Source of the DNA: Streptomyces globisporus
GTDB lineage: Bacteria > Actinomycetota > Actinomycetes > Streptomycetales > Streptomycetaceae
Assembly: GCA_014649555.1 (NCBI GenBank)
Contig: BMTG01000001.1
Coordinates: forward strand, 620,001-684,000
Reading direction: 5' to 3'
Length of the DNA stretch: 64,000 bases
Part shown: positions 36,739 to 45,584 of the stretch, in pieces
Layout: each line of letters begins with the position of its first letter
Numbering within the stretch: position 1 is the first letter of the stretch
The notes under the pieces: model-generated
Told to the model about the DNA's origin: nothing
Seen by the model: only the letters and a program-made list of their open reading frames with translations
Database searches by the model: none
Made by a program: the position numbers and the translations under genes

Positions 36739-39321
36739 GTGCCGCCTGTCCAGCACAGCCTGACGGTCCGCCTGTCGACGAACGTCACCGACGCAGCGCT
36801 CGACGCCGCCCTCACGGCGGCGGCCGAGCTGTGGTGGCCCGGCGACCGCCGCCCCCGGCTGTGGACGGAGCCCGTGCCCGCCCCGGCCGCATCCGACGCG
36901 GCGGCCCGGCGCCGCGCGGCCGAGGCGAGCCGCCCCGTCGCATCCGGTCACCGGCTGCGCGCGGTGCTGCTGCGGTACGGGGACGAGCGGCGGGAAGGGG
37001 CGGCTGCGGCTCCCGATCTCGTCCTGACGGCCGACGGATCCGCCCTGGACGCGCGTTCGTTGCGGGTCGTCGCCCGGGTCCTGCGGGGCGATCTGGCCCC
37101 GGAGGCGGTGACGCCGCTCGCCGGTCCGCTCCCGCTCGACCTGCGCCTCGACGAGGAGACCCGCCGCCTCGCCTCGGCGCTCGCGCTGACCGTCGGGCGG
37201 TACGAGGGGGCGTCCGCGGTGCGCGTCGCCGTCCCCGTACCGGCCCGGGACCGGCCGCCGTACGCGCTGGGGGCACTGGACGGGTACGCGGTGTTCGCGG
37301 CGGACCTGTCGCCCGGCCGTACGGTCGCGCAGCTGCTGGCCACCGAGCCGGTCGCCCCGGCCGTCGGGGAGGAGCCACCTTCGCCGGAGTTGATGGCGAG
37401 CGATGGGCCCGCCGTCCTGCCGACCGGACCGGGCACCCTCCCCGTACCCGCACGCCAAGTGGATGACATACGGCAGCAGTTGCTGACCAGCACACCCAAC
37501 GCTCGTCTCTCGCAGCTGAATCCGCTGAGCGAGGCGGAGTCGGCGGAGCAACTGGCCCTCGGAGCCCGTCCCGCGCCCCCGGCCTCCTCCCTCCGCATCG
37601 ACGAAGCCTTCGCCGCGCAGGTCGCCGCCCGCCCCGAGGCCCCCGCGCTCACCGCCGGGTCCACCACGCTCTCGTACGCCGAACTCGACGCCCGAGCAGA
37701 GGCGTTGGCGGACGGGCTGTACGCCCGCGGGGTCCGCCCCGGTGATCTGGTCGGGCTCTGTCTGCCCCGCTCGACGGACCTGGTGGCGGCGATGCTCGCC
37801 GTGCTGAAGGCGGACGCCGTTCACGTACCGCTGGATCCGGAACATCCGGCGGACCGGCGGGAGCGCACCGCGCGGGACGCCGGGGTCCGGCTGACGGTCG
37901 AGGACCCGGCCACCCTCACCGGCCACCCGCCCCGCCCCGCCGCACCCCGCGGAGAGCCGGGCTCACCCGCGTACGTCATCCACACCTCGGGATCGACCGG
38001 CCGCCCCAAGGGCGTCGTCGTCCCGCACGCCAACGTCACGGCCCTGGTCGACGCCGTCCGCGAGGACTTCGGCCTCTCCCCGGACGACACCTGGACGTGC
38101 TTCCACTCGGCGGCGTTCGACTTCTCGGTGTGGGAGATCTGGGGCGCGCTGCTGACGGGCGGGCGGCTGGTGGTCGCGGACCACTGGACCACCCGCTCCC
38201 CGGAGGACTTCCACGCCCTGCTGGTCCGGGAGCGGGTGAGCGTGCTGAGCCAGACCCCCTCCGCGTTCACCCAGCTCGCGGCGGCCGACCGGACCGCGCC
38301 CGACCCGGTAGGAACCCGGCTGGTGGTGCTCGGCGGCGAACCGCTCGGCGCCCGGCCGCTGCTGGACTGGTTCGACCGGCACCCGGAGGACCGCTGCCGG
38401 CTGGTCAACATGTACGGGATCACCGAGACCACCGTCCATGTCACGGCGGCCACGGTGACCCGGCGCGACGCGCTCGCCGGTTCCCGGTCCGTGGGGCGGC
38501 CGCTGCCCGGCTGGTCGGTCCGGGTGCTGGACGCGCACGGGCGGCCGGTGCCGCCGGGTGCGCCCGGGGAGATCGTGGTGGGCGGGGCGGGCGTGGCGCT
38601 CGGCTATCTGAACCGGCCCGCCCTGACCGCCGAACGCTTCGTCCCGGACCCCCTGGACCCGGCGGGGCGGCGGCTCTACCGCAGCGGGGACCTGGGGCGG
38701 CTGCTGCCCGACGGAACGCTGGAACACCTGGGCCGGATCGACGACCAGGTGCAGGTGCGGGGCTTCCGGATCGAGCCGGGCGAGATCCGGCACGTGCTGC
38801 TGGAGGACCCGGCGGTGTCGGCGGCGGCGGTCACCGTGACCGGCGGCGACGCCGGGGACGCGGCGGCCGTGCGGATCGACGCGTACGTGGTTCCGGCCCC
38901 GGGGGCGGGCGAGGACCCCGGCCCCGTACGGGAGCGGGCGGCCCGGCTGCTCCCGCCGCACATGGTGCCCGCGACGGTGACCGTGCTGCCGGCCCTCCCC
39001 CTCACCGCGAACGGCAAGCTGGACGCAGCCCGGCTACCCGCGCCCGGGACGCGGCGCGATCCGGTGACGGCCCCGGCCCCGGCCGCAGCGGCTCACGAGG
39101 CCGGTCCGGCCGCCGCCCTCGCCGCCATCTGGTGCGACGTGCTCGGCGTCGAGACGATCGGCCCGGACGACGACTTCTGGGATCTGGGCGGCAATTCGCT
39201 GTACGCGATCCGCATCGGCACGCTCGCCCGGGAGCGCGGGCTGCCCGGTGTACCGCTGCGCCAGCTGTATCTGACGCCGACGCTGGGGGCACTGTCCGAG
39301 GCCCTGGCCCGGAAGACATGA
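36739..39321 (+). CDS. NRPS protein: degenerate condensation domain, threonine-type A domain, PCP
   Basis: 860 residues; GTG start with GGAG eight bases upstream. Residues about 1-265 align with a shortened condensation domain in which HHxxxDG has become LTADG (LVLTADGSALD), so both catalytic histidines are gone. The adenylation domain (about 285-780) is complete: HTSGSTGRPKG, NMYGITETTVH, YRSGDLGRL, LTANGKLD. Specificity positions read from the motifs give D-F-W-S-V-G-M-V-H-K, close to known threonine codes. The PCP carries S820 in LGGNSLYAI. No thioesterase follows. As the only A domain in the cluster it may charge both this PCP and, in trans, the PCP of the large hybrid protein. Confidence 0.9.
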   Translation: MPPVQHSLTVRLSTNVTDAALDAALTAAAELWWPGDRRPRLWTEPVPAPAASDAAARRRAAEASRPVASGHRLRAVLLRYGDERREGAAAAPDLVLTADGSALDARSLRVVARVLRGDLAPEAVTPLAGPLPLDLRLDEETRRLASALALTVGRYEGASAVRVAVPVPARDRPPYALGALDGYAVFAADLSPGRTVAQLLATEPVAPAVGEEPPSPELMASDGPAVLPTGPGTLPVPARQVDDIRQQLLTSTPNARLSQLNPLSEAESAEQLALGARPAPPASSLRIDEAFAAQVAARPEAPALTAGSTTLSYAELDARAEALADGLYARGVRPGDLVGLCLPRSTDLVAAMLAVLKADAVHVPLDPEHPADRRERTARDAGVRLTVEDPATLTGHPPRPAAPRGEPGSPAYVIHTSGSTGRPKGVVVPHANVTALVDAVREDFGLSPDDTWTCFHSAAFDFSVWEIWGALLTGGRLVVADHWTTRSPEDFHALLVRERVSVLSQTPSAFTQLAAADRTAPDPVGTRLVVLGGEPLGARPLLDWFDRHPEDRCRLVNMYGITETTVHVTAATVTRRDALAGSRSVGRPLPGWSVRVLDAHGRPVPPGAPGEIVVGGAGVALGYLNRPALTAERFVPDPLDPAGRRLYRSGDLGRLLPDGTLEHLGRIDDQVQVRGFRIEPGEIRHVLLEDPAVSAAAVTVTGGDAGDAAAVRIDAYVVPAPGAGEDPGPVRERAARLLPPHMVPATVTVLPALPLTANGKLDAARLPAPGTRRDPVTAPAPAAAAHEAGPAAALAAIWCDVLGVETIGPDDDFWDLGGNSLYAIRIGTLARERGLPGVPLRQLYLTPTLGALSEALARKT

Positions 39322-39345
39322 CGCGAGCTCTGCCGACATGGGAAG

Positions 39346-39376
39346 AGGGGGCGACCGCCCCACACGGTCACCCCCT
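39346..39376. terminator. Hairpin at the end of the biosynthetic operon
   Basis: AGGGGGCGACCG / CGGTCACCCCCT, 12 bp with one mismatch and a 7-base loop, between the NRPS stop and the convergent esterase gene. Confidence 0.6.
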
Positions 39377-39393
39377 GGCTCACCGGCCCGTGG

Positions 39394-40947
39394 CTACACG
39401 AAGCGCTGCTTCGCGCTGCCGTCGCACGTCTGGAGCCTGAGCGGATCCTTGGCTCCCGCCAGCGTCAGACACAGGCCCGTCGCGGCGGCCGGGCGGATCG
39501 TGCCCGACTGCCGGACGAACTTCTGGTTGGCCGCGCCCGCACAGTTCCACACGATGAGCGTGGCGCCCGGGTTGTACTTGGCGCCGGACACGTCCAGGCA
39601 CCGGTCGTGGCTGAGCGCGGTGCGCAGGGTCTGCGTACCGGCGTCGTACCACCAGTTCTGGTTGCGCCCGCCGTGGCAGTCCCAGCCGCCGATCGCCGTG
39701 CCGTTACGGGTGACCGAGCCGGGCACGTCGGCACAGGTGCCGGTGGCCTCGTTCTTCAGCGGGGTGAACAGGTCGTCCCAGGCCTTACCGGTCAGGACCG
39801 GGTTTCCCGTGCTCGCCGGGTCGGCGCAGCTCGCCTCGCGCAGCCCGGAGTCGTAGAGCTGGGTCAGGCAGGAGGCGAAGGCCCGGTGGCCGGCCGCGTT
39901 GGGGTGGAAGGACTGCCGGACCGAGTTCTCGTCGGGCAGGCCGGGCTTGCTCAGGTCGATGTAGAGGCCGCGCGCCCAGGGGGCCTCGCTGCACACCTCG
40001 TGGCCGTGGAAGAGCCGGGAGTTGTCGAGGTAGGAGGCCCCGGTGCTCGTGGCGGCCTTGCGCATCCCGGCCTGGAAGGCGGGCACGGCGGTGTTGCGGC
40101 CCCAGACGGTGTCGGAGTCGTAGCCGAGGCCGCCGCAGATGAGCTTGCCGGGGAAGTTCGGGTTGTCGCGGAAGTCCGGGCCGATCGGGCTCGGGTAGCC
40201 CATCAGGACGAGCTTGTAGTCGTCGTCTCCGTATCCGGCGCCGGTCATCACCGTCCGTAGATCACGGACCGTCGCCTCGACCTTGGGGACCAGCGCGTCG
40301 ACGCGGGCCTGCCAGCCGCCCGCGTACTTCGGCTCGCAGGGGCCCTGGAGGCTGATGTAGCGGACCACGCAGTCGGTCATGACCGGGCCGAACTGGAGGT
40401 CGTCGTTGGCCCCGGCGACCAGGACGATCATCTTGATCCGGGTGTTGCGGGCCTTGATCGCGAGGCTGTCGCTCTGCACGAGCTCGTCGGCGTACTGCTT
40501 GTTTCCGCCGATTCTGATGTTCCCGGTATAGGCGCCGGAGCAGGAGACGTTGTACGTGACGTCCGCCGCGATGCCCGTGCGGTGGATGGCGGCCTCCGGG
40601 GAGCGGTGGCACCAGTTGTCCGGCCCGTTCGTTCCGGGGTCGTAGGTGCCGACGCCCTCGCCGGAGATCTCGCTGTCGCCGAGCGAGATCAGCCCGGTCT
40701 TGCGTTCGGCGAGCGGCCGCTCGGCGGGGCTGCCGTACAGCTGGGTGGCTTCGGCGGCCCGGACGGCTTCCAGCGCGGGCGGAAGAGGGGTGGATGCGAT
40801 AGAGCTGGTAGCCGGCTCCGTCGCGCCCGCGGGTCCGGCGGCGGCCATACCGCCGACGGCAGCCGCGAGAGCGACGGCGGCGGCGACGGTACAGCGGAGC
40901 CGGCGAAGGCTTCGGAGCCCTCGAAGTCTGGTGCTGGTGCGCCTCAT
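39394..40947 (-). CDS. Secreted SGNH/GDSL esterase with C-terminal ricin-type lectin domain
   Basis: 517 residues; GGGAGG lies four bases before the ATG. A signal peptide of about 40 residues (basic start, then VAAAVALAAAVGG) is followed by an SGNH hydrolase domain. Block I is GLISLGDSEISGEG with the nucleophile serine, the GANDD motif is block III, and FHPNAAGH carries the aspartate/histidine-type block V. Paired cysteines suggest disulfides. The last ~130 residues form a ricin B beta-trefoil (GGWDCHGGRNQNWWY, LIVWNCAGAANQKF). It probably hydrolyses ester bonds in a polysaccharide or lipid outside the cell. It is convergent to the cluster and not clearly part of it. Confidence 0.88.
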   Translation of the reverse strand: MRRTSTRLRGLRSLRRLRCTVAAAVALAAAVGGMAAAGPAGATEPATSSIASTPLPPALEAVRAAEATQLYGSPAERPLAERKTGLISLGDSEISGEGVGTYDPGTNGPDNWCHRSPEAAIHRTGIAADVTYNVSCSGAYTGNIRIGGNKQYADELVQSDSLAIKARNTRIKMIVLVAGANDDLQFGPVMTDCVVRYISLQGPCEPKYAGGWQARVDALVPKVEATVRDLRTVMTGAGYGDDDYKLVLMGYPSPIGPDFRDNPNFPGKLICGGLGYDSDTVWGRNTAVPAFQAGMRKAATSTGASYLDNSRLFHGHEVCSEAPWARGLYIDLSKPGLPDENSVRQSFHPNAAGHRAFASCLTQLYDSGLREASCADPASTGNPVLTGKAWDDLFTPLKNEATGTCADVPGSVTRNGTAIGGWDCHGGRNQNWWYDAGTQTLRTALSHDRCLDVSGAKYNPGATLIVWNCAGAANQKFVRQSGTIRPAAATGLCLTLAGAKDPLRLQTCDGSAKQRFV

Positions 40948-41052
40948 TGCGCCTCCCGGTAAGTGGTTACCCCCGGTATTTACTGGCTGGTAGGCCGCTT
41001 GGGAATACAGAGAACAAGACAAGTGCTCATCTTTTTCAGGAGGTTTAAACAC
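40948..41052. promoter_or_regulatory. Divergent promoter region, esterase and fumC
   Basis: An AT-richer 105-base region between the two starts. The fumC ribosome site AGGAGG lies eight to nine bases before its ATG. No clear operator symmetry is seen. Confidence 0.45.
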
Positions 41053-42468
41053 ATGACTGACGCATCGGGCGGCACGACGGGCGATACCGGGTTCCGGATC
41101 GAGCACGACTCGATGGGCGAGGTGCGGGTGCCCGCGCACGCCAAGTGGCGTGCGCAGACCCAGCGGGCGGTGGAGAACTTCCCCGTCTCCGGGCAGCGTC
41201 TGGAGCGGGCCCACATCGAGGCCCTGGCCCGGATCAAGGGCGCGGCCGCCAAGATCAACGCCGAACTGAAGGTGGTGGATCCGGACATCGCCGCCGCGAT
41301 CCAGGAGGCCGCCGCCGAGGTCGCTTCGGGCCACTGGGACGAGCACTTCCCGGTCGACGTGTTCCAGACCGGGTCGGGCACCTCGTCGAACATGAACACC
41401 AACGAGGTGATCGCCACCCTGGCCACCGAGCGCCTCGGCCGCGAGGTCCACCCCAACGACCATGTGAACGCATCCCAGTCGTCCAACGACGTCTTCCCGT
41501 CCTCCATCCACATCGCGGCCACCGCCGCCGTGACGGCCGATCTGATCCCCGCGCTCGATCACCTGGCCGATTCCCTGGGGCGGAAATCAGCCGAATTCGC
41601 GGACGTCGTGAAGTCCGGCCGTACGCATCTGATGGACGCCACCCCGGTCACCCTCGGCCAGGAGTTCGGCGGCTACGCGGCGCAGATCCGCTACGGAGTG
41701 GAGCGGCTGCGCGCCTCCCTGCCCCGGCTCGCCGAACTGCCCCTGGGCGGTACGGCGGTGGGCACCGGCATCAACACCCCGCCCGGCTTCTCCGCCGCCG
41801 TGATCGCGGAGGTCGCCGAGGCCACGGGACTGCCGCTGACCGAGGCCCGGGACCACTTCGAGGCGCAGGGCGCGCGGGACGGGCTGGTGGAGACCTCGGG
41901 CCAGCTGCGGACCATCGCGGTGTCGCTGACGAAGATCTCCAACGATCTGCGGTGGATGGCGTCGGGTCCGCGCACGGGTCTCGCGGAGATCGCGCTGCCC
42001 GACCTCCAGCCGGGCTCGTCGATCATGCCGGGCAAGGTCAACCCGGTGATCCCCGAGGCGGTCCTGATGGTCGCCGCCCAGGTCACCGGCAACGACGCGA
42101 CGGTCGCCACGGCCGGTGCGGCGGGCAACTTCGAGCTGAACGTGATGCTCCCGGTCATCGCGAAGAACCTCCTGGAGTCCGTCCGGCTGCTGGCCAACGC
42201 CTCCCGGCTGCTCGCGGACCGTACGGTCGACGGCATCACCGCCGACGTCGAGCGGGCCCGCGCCTACGCCGAGTCGTCCCCGTCGGTGGTGACCCCGCTC
42301 AACAAGTACATCGGCTACGAGGAGGCGGCGAAGGTCGCCAAGAAGTCCCTGAAGGACGGGACGACGATCCGCGAGACGGTCCTGGCCTCGGGTTATGTGG
42401 ACCGCGGCGACCTGACGCTGGAACAGCTCGACGAGGCGCTGGACGTGCTGCGGATGACCCGTCCGTGA
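41053..42468 (+). CDS. fumC: Class II fumarate hydratase
   Basis: A 471-residue cytoplasmic enzyme of the aspartase/fumarase superfamily, oxygen-stable and metal-free. It has [27 protein letters not shown], the signature [12 protein letters not shown] with the catalytic serine, and [17 protein letters not shown] consensus ribosome-binding site precedes the ATG. It provides the same malate-fumarate reaction as the iron-sulfur enzyme on the other side of the biosynthetic cluster. Confidence 0.97.
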   Translation: MTDASGGTTGDTGFRIEHDSMGEVRVPAHAKWRAQTQRAVENFPVSGQRLERAHIEALARIKGAAAKINAELKVVDPDIAAAIQEAAAEVASGHWDEHFPVDVFQTGSGTSSNMNTNEVIATLATERLGREVHPNDHVNASQSSNDVFPSSIHIAATAAVTADLIPALDHLADSLGRKSAEFADVVKSGRTHLMDATPVTLGQEFGGYAAQIRYGVERLRASLPRLAELPLGGTAVGTGINTPPGFSAAVIAEVAEATGLPLTEARDHFEAQGARDGLVETSGQLRTIAVSLTKISNDLRWMASGPRTGLAEIALPDLQPGSSIMPGKVNPVIPEAVLMVAAQVTGNDATVATAGAAGNFELNVMLPVIAKNLLESVRLLANASRLLADRTVDGITADVERARAYAESSPSVVTPLNKYIGYEEAAKVAKKSLKDGTTIRETVLASGYVDRGDLTLEQLDEALDVLRMTRP

Positions 42469-42524
42469 TCGCCGGGTGACCTGAGTCGCAGCGGGCCGGT
42501 GGGAGCGCTCCGTAAGATCCCTCC

Positions 42525-43211
42525 ATGACAGGTACGGGAGAGTGCGCACGCTGGGCGCCGGGGGACCAGATCCTCTGGCGCTACCGCGACAACGGCCGGG
42601 CCCACCGGACGGCCGGTGCCGCGCCCGTGCACATCTGCCGTCCGGTGACCGTCGTGCAGGACACCGACGAGCTGCTCGCCGTCTGGATGGCGCCGGGCAC
42701 CGAGTGCGTGCGGCCGGTCCTGGCGAACGGCACCCAGGTGCACGCCGAGCCGCTGGCCACCCGCTACACCGCGCCGCGCACCACGGCCCGCTCGACGTGG
42801 TTCGGCTCCGGGGTGCTGAAGCTGGCCCGGCCGGGCGACCCGTGGTCGGTGTGGCTGTTCTGGGACCGCGGCTGGATGTTCCGCAACTGGTACGTGAATC
42901 TGGAGGAGCCCCGCACCCGGTGGTCCGGAGGGGTGGATTCCGAGGATCACTTTCTCGACATCTCCGTGAACCCCGACCGGAGCTGGAAATGGCTCGACGA
43001 GGACGAGTTCGCGCAGGCTCAGCAGGTCGGCCTGATGGACCGGGGGACGGCCCGGCGGGTCCGTGAGGCGGGCCTGGCGGCGGTCGAGGTGATCACCGGC
43101 TGGGGGTCGCCGTTCCGGGACGGCTGGGAGCACTGGCGGCCCGATCCGGGGTGGCAGGTTCCGCCGCTGCCGGATGACTGGGACCGTACCCCTGCCCGTA
43201 TGCCGTCGTGA
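42525..43211 (+). CDS. DUF402 (FomD-like) family protein
   Basis: A 228-residue cytoplasmic protein of the DUF402 family. Core motifs are WRYRDNGRAH, WMAPGTECVRPV, the central DPWSVWLFWDRGWMFRNWYVNLEEP, and DHFLDISVNPDRSWKWLDEDEF, where acidic residues bind metal in relatives. FomD, a characterised member, hydrolyses a cytidylyl phosphonate in fosfomycin biosynthesis, and others act on nucleoside diphosphates. Substrate here is unknown. It starts 56 bases after fumC and may share its transcript. Confidence 0.85.
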   Translation: MTGTGECARWAPGDQILWRYRDNGRAHRTAGAAPVHICRPVTVVQDTDELLAVWMAPGTECVRPVLANGTQVHAEPLATRYTAPRTTARSTWFGSGVLKLARPGDPWSVWLFWDRGWMFRNWYVNLEEPRTRWSGGVDSEDHFLDISVNPDRSWKWLDEDEFAQAQQVGLMDRGTARRVREAGLAAVEVITGWGSPFRDGWEHWRPDPGWQVPPLPDDWDRTPARMPS

Positions 43212-43395
43212 GATCCTGGAAGAACCCTTCGGGCGGACCGGTCGGCAGGTCCGGTCGCGCGGAGGGCCGATCGCCGCAACCAGCGGGCACCACACCGGAA
43301 CTGACCACAAGTCACCACACCGGTCGTGCGGAGCGACGGGCCACGGACCCGGACGTTCCGCGCGGTCGCGGGAGCCACTACGAGGGGGTGGAGAC

Positions 43396-43599
43396 ATGCA
43401 CGCCGTCCGCTGCCCGCTCGCCGCGTCCGCTGCCGGAGGGGTCGCCTGTCGGCCATCTCCGCGGCGCTCGGTTTCGGCCCCTTCATCGGGGGCATCCGGT
43501 GACAGCCGTTGTTCTTCCCGCGCTTGCCGGGGCACAGTGACGCCCCACGAGGTGACTGCCTCATACAACCGGCCCGGACGGACGGAATCCCACGCGTGA
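43396..43599 (+). CDS. Possible small coupled ORF ahead of the SpoIIE phosphatase
   Basis: A 67-codon frame (MHAVRCPLAASAAGG...) preceded by GGGGGTGGAG. Its TGA overlaps the GTG of the next gene as GTGA, the arrangement used throughout this window for translational coupling. It is rich in arginine, serine and alanine and has no known domain. It could be a leader peptide, a decayed gene or chance. The preceding 180 bases of the gap show no other feature. Confidence 0.35.
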   Translation: MHAVRCPLAASAAGGVACRPSPRRSVSAPSSGASGDSRCSSRACRGTVTPHEVTASYNRPGRTESHA

Positions 43600-45503
43600 C
43601 GGAGCACCCCACCTCCCACGAAGGCCGGCAGCCGCTGGCTGCCCGGCCGCAGGAGCGCACCCGGCCCCGCCAGCAGGACGCCGCGGCCGCGGCTGCCGCC
43701 GCCTCGGTGCCGGCTCCGGCCGCCGCGCCGAACCCGGGTCCCGGAGCGGCCGCCGTCGCCGACGCGCAGGCGGCCACCCGCCGCGAGGGCGACCGGCTGC
43801 GGTTCGTCGGCGCGGCGACCCGGCGGATCGCCCGGGGCATAGACCTGGACGAGATCGTCCTCGGGCTGTGCCGGGCCAGTGTGCCGACGTTCTCCGACGC
43901 GATCCTGGTCTACCTCCGCGATCCGCTGCCGGTGGGCGACGAGCGTCCGGTGAGCCCGTTCGTCCTGCGGCTGCGGCGCAGCGACCGGCTGCGCGTCAGC
44001 GACGAGGAGGGCGCCGAGGCGACCGGTTCCGAGACGGAGCGGCTGCGGCCGCTGATCCTGGACCCGCAGGCCGACCTGATGCCCGCCGCCGAGCTGTGCG
44101 AGGTGCGGGCGGGCGGGGCGCTGGCCGAGGTGCTGCGCGGGGTGCGGCCGGTGTTCGGCGACTCCGCCGCGGCGCGGGCCGCGCTGCCGGAGCTGCTCGG
44201 CCCCGGCCGGTCCGTGCCCACCGGGCACCGGGCGATCCTGGCCCCGCTGCGCGGCCGGCGGCGGGTCATCGGGGCGGCGGTCTTCGTGCGCGGCACCGAA
44301 CGCATCCCGTTCGAGGCCAGTGATCTGCTGGTCGCGGCGCAGCTGGCGACGCACACCGCGCTCGGCATCGACAAGGCCGTTCTGTACGGCCGCGAGGCCT
44401 ACATCGCCGACGAGCTGCAGCGCACGATGCTGCCCGACTCCCTCCCCCAGCCCACGGGGGTCCGGCTCGCCTCGCGCTATCTTCCGGCGGCCGAGACCGC
44501 CCGGGTCGGCGGCGACTGGTACGACGCGATCCCGCTGCCCGGCAGCCGGGTCGCGCTGGTCGTCGGCGATGTGATGGGCCATTCCATGACCTCGGCGGCG
44601 ATCATGGGCCAGCTCCGGACGACGGCGCAGACCCTGGCGCAGCTCGATCTGCCGCCGCAGGAGGTGCTGCACCACCTGGACGAGCAGGCGCAGCGGCTCG
44701 GCAGCGACCGGATGGCGACCTGCCTGTACGCGGTCTACGACCCGGTCGCGCACCGGATCACCATCGCCAACGCCGGGCACCCGCCGCCCGTGCTGCTGCA
44801 TCTGGGCGGGCGGGCCGAGGTGCTGCGGGTGCCGCCGGGCGCCCCGATCGGGGTGGGCGGGGTCGACTTCGAGGCCGTCGAGCTGGACGCGCCCGCCGGG
44901 GCGACGCTCCTGCTGTACACCGACGGTCTGGTGGAGTCGCGGCTGCGGGACGTGTGGACGGGCATCGAACAGTTGCGGGAGCGGCTCGCGGCGACCGCGC
45001 AGCTCACCGGACCCGACCACTCGCCGCCGCTGGAGGCGCTCTGCGACGACGTGCTGGACATGCTCGGCCCGGGCGACCGGGACGACGACATCGCGCTGCT
45101 CGCGGCCCGCTTCGACGGGATCGCGCCGAGCGATGTGGCGTACTGGTATCTGGAACCGGAGGACGCAGCTCCGGGGCGGGCCCGGAGGCTGGCCCGGCGG
45201 GCGCTGAGCCGCTGGGGTCTGGACGATCTGGCCGACGAGGTGGAGCTGCTGGTCAGCGAGGTCGTCACCAACGCGGTGCGCTATGCGGAGCGGCCGGTGA
45301 CGCTGCGGCTGCTGCGGACCGATGTGCTGCGCTGCGAGGTCGGGGACGATTCCCCGCAGCTGCCCCGGCAGCGCCGGGCGCGTGAGACGGACGAGGGCGG
45401 CCGCGGGCTGTTCCTGGTCAACCGGCTGGCCCGGCGGTGGGGAGCGACCCGGCTCTCGACCGGCAAGGTCGTCTGGTTCGAGATGGCGGCCCGGCCGCAG
45501 TAG
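43596..45503 (+). CDS. SpoIIE-type PP2C phosphatase with GAF sensor and fused anti-sigma-type ATPase
   Basis: 635 residues from GTG 43596. After an alanine/proline-rich N-terminus comes a GAF-like domain (about 60-265), then the PP2C/SpoIIE domain (ADELQRTMLPDSLP, VGGDWYDAI around 303, VVGDVMGHS, LLYTDGLVES). A HATPase_c domain of the RsbW type completes it (EVVTNAVRYAERPVTL with the N box near 553, GRGLFLVNRLARRWG). Such proteins phosphorylate and dephosphorylate anti-anti-sigma factors in stress or development. Which sigma pathway it serves cannot be told. No membrane helix is present. Confidence 0.92.
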   Translation: MTEHPTSHEGRQPLAARPQERTRPRQQDAAAAAAAASVPAPAAAPNPGPGAAAVADAQAATRREGDRLRFVGAATRRIARGIDLDEIVLGLCRASVPTFSDAILVYLRDPLPVGDERPVSPFVLRLRRSDRLRVSDEEGAEATGSETERLRPLILDPQADLMPAAELCEVRAGGALAEVLRGVRPVFGDSAAARAALPELLGPGRSVPTGHRAILAPLRGRRRVIGAAVFVRGTERIPFEASDLLVAAQLATHTALGIDKAVLYGREAYIADELQRTMLPDSLPQPTGVRLASRYLPAAETARVGGDWYDAIPLPGSRVALVVGDVMGHSMTSAAIMGQLRTTAQTLAQLDLPPQEVLHHLDEQAQRLGSDRMATCLYAVYDPVAHRITIANAGHPPPVLLHLGGRAEVLRVPPGAPIGVGGVDFEAVELDAPAGATLLLYTDGLVESRLRDVWTGIEQLRERLAATAQLTGPDHSPPLEALCDDVLDMLGPGDRDDDIALLAARFDGIAPSDVAYWYLEPEDAAPGRARRLARRALSRWGLDDLADEVELLVSEVVTNAVRYAERPVTLRLLRTDVLRCEVGDDSPQLPRQRRARETDEGGRGLFLVNRLARRWGATRLSTGKVVWFEMAARPQ

Positions 45504-45504
45504 G

Positions 45505-45556
45505 ACGGACATGAGGGAGGGGCGGACCGATCGGTCCGCCCCTCCCTCATGTCCGT
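45505..45556. terminator. Perfect 52-bp palindrome, bidirectional terminator
   Basis: Two 26-base arms meet without a spacer (centre ACCGA|TCGGT). It begins right after the SpoIIE gene stop and ends 28 bases before the stop of the convergent PBP gene. Confidence 0.85.
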
Positions 45557-45584
45557 AGAGCCATGTCCTGGTGCTGTCAGGCCC

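Noticed and set aside
39394-40947. SGNH-ricin esterase as part of the biosynthetic cluster
   Set aside because: It is convergent, has its own signal peptide, promoter and terminator, and belongs to a common Streptomyces secreted family; no link to the pathway is visible.
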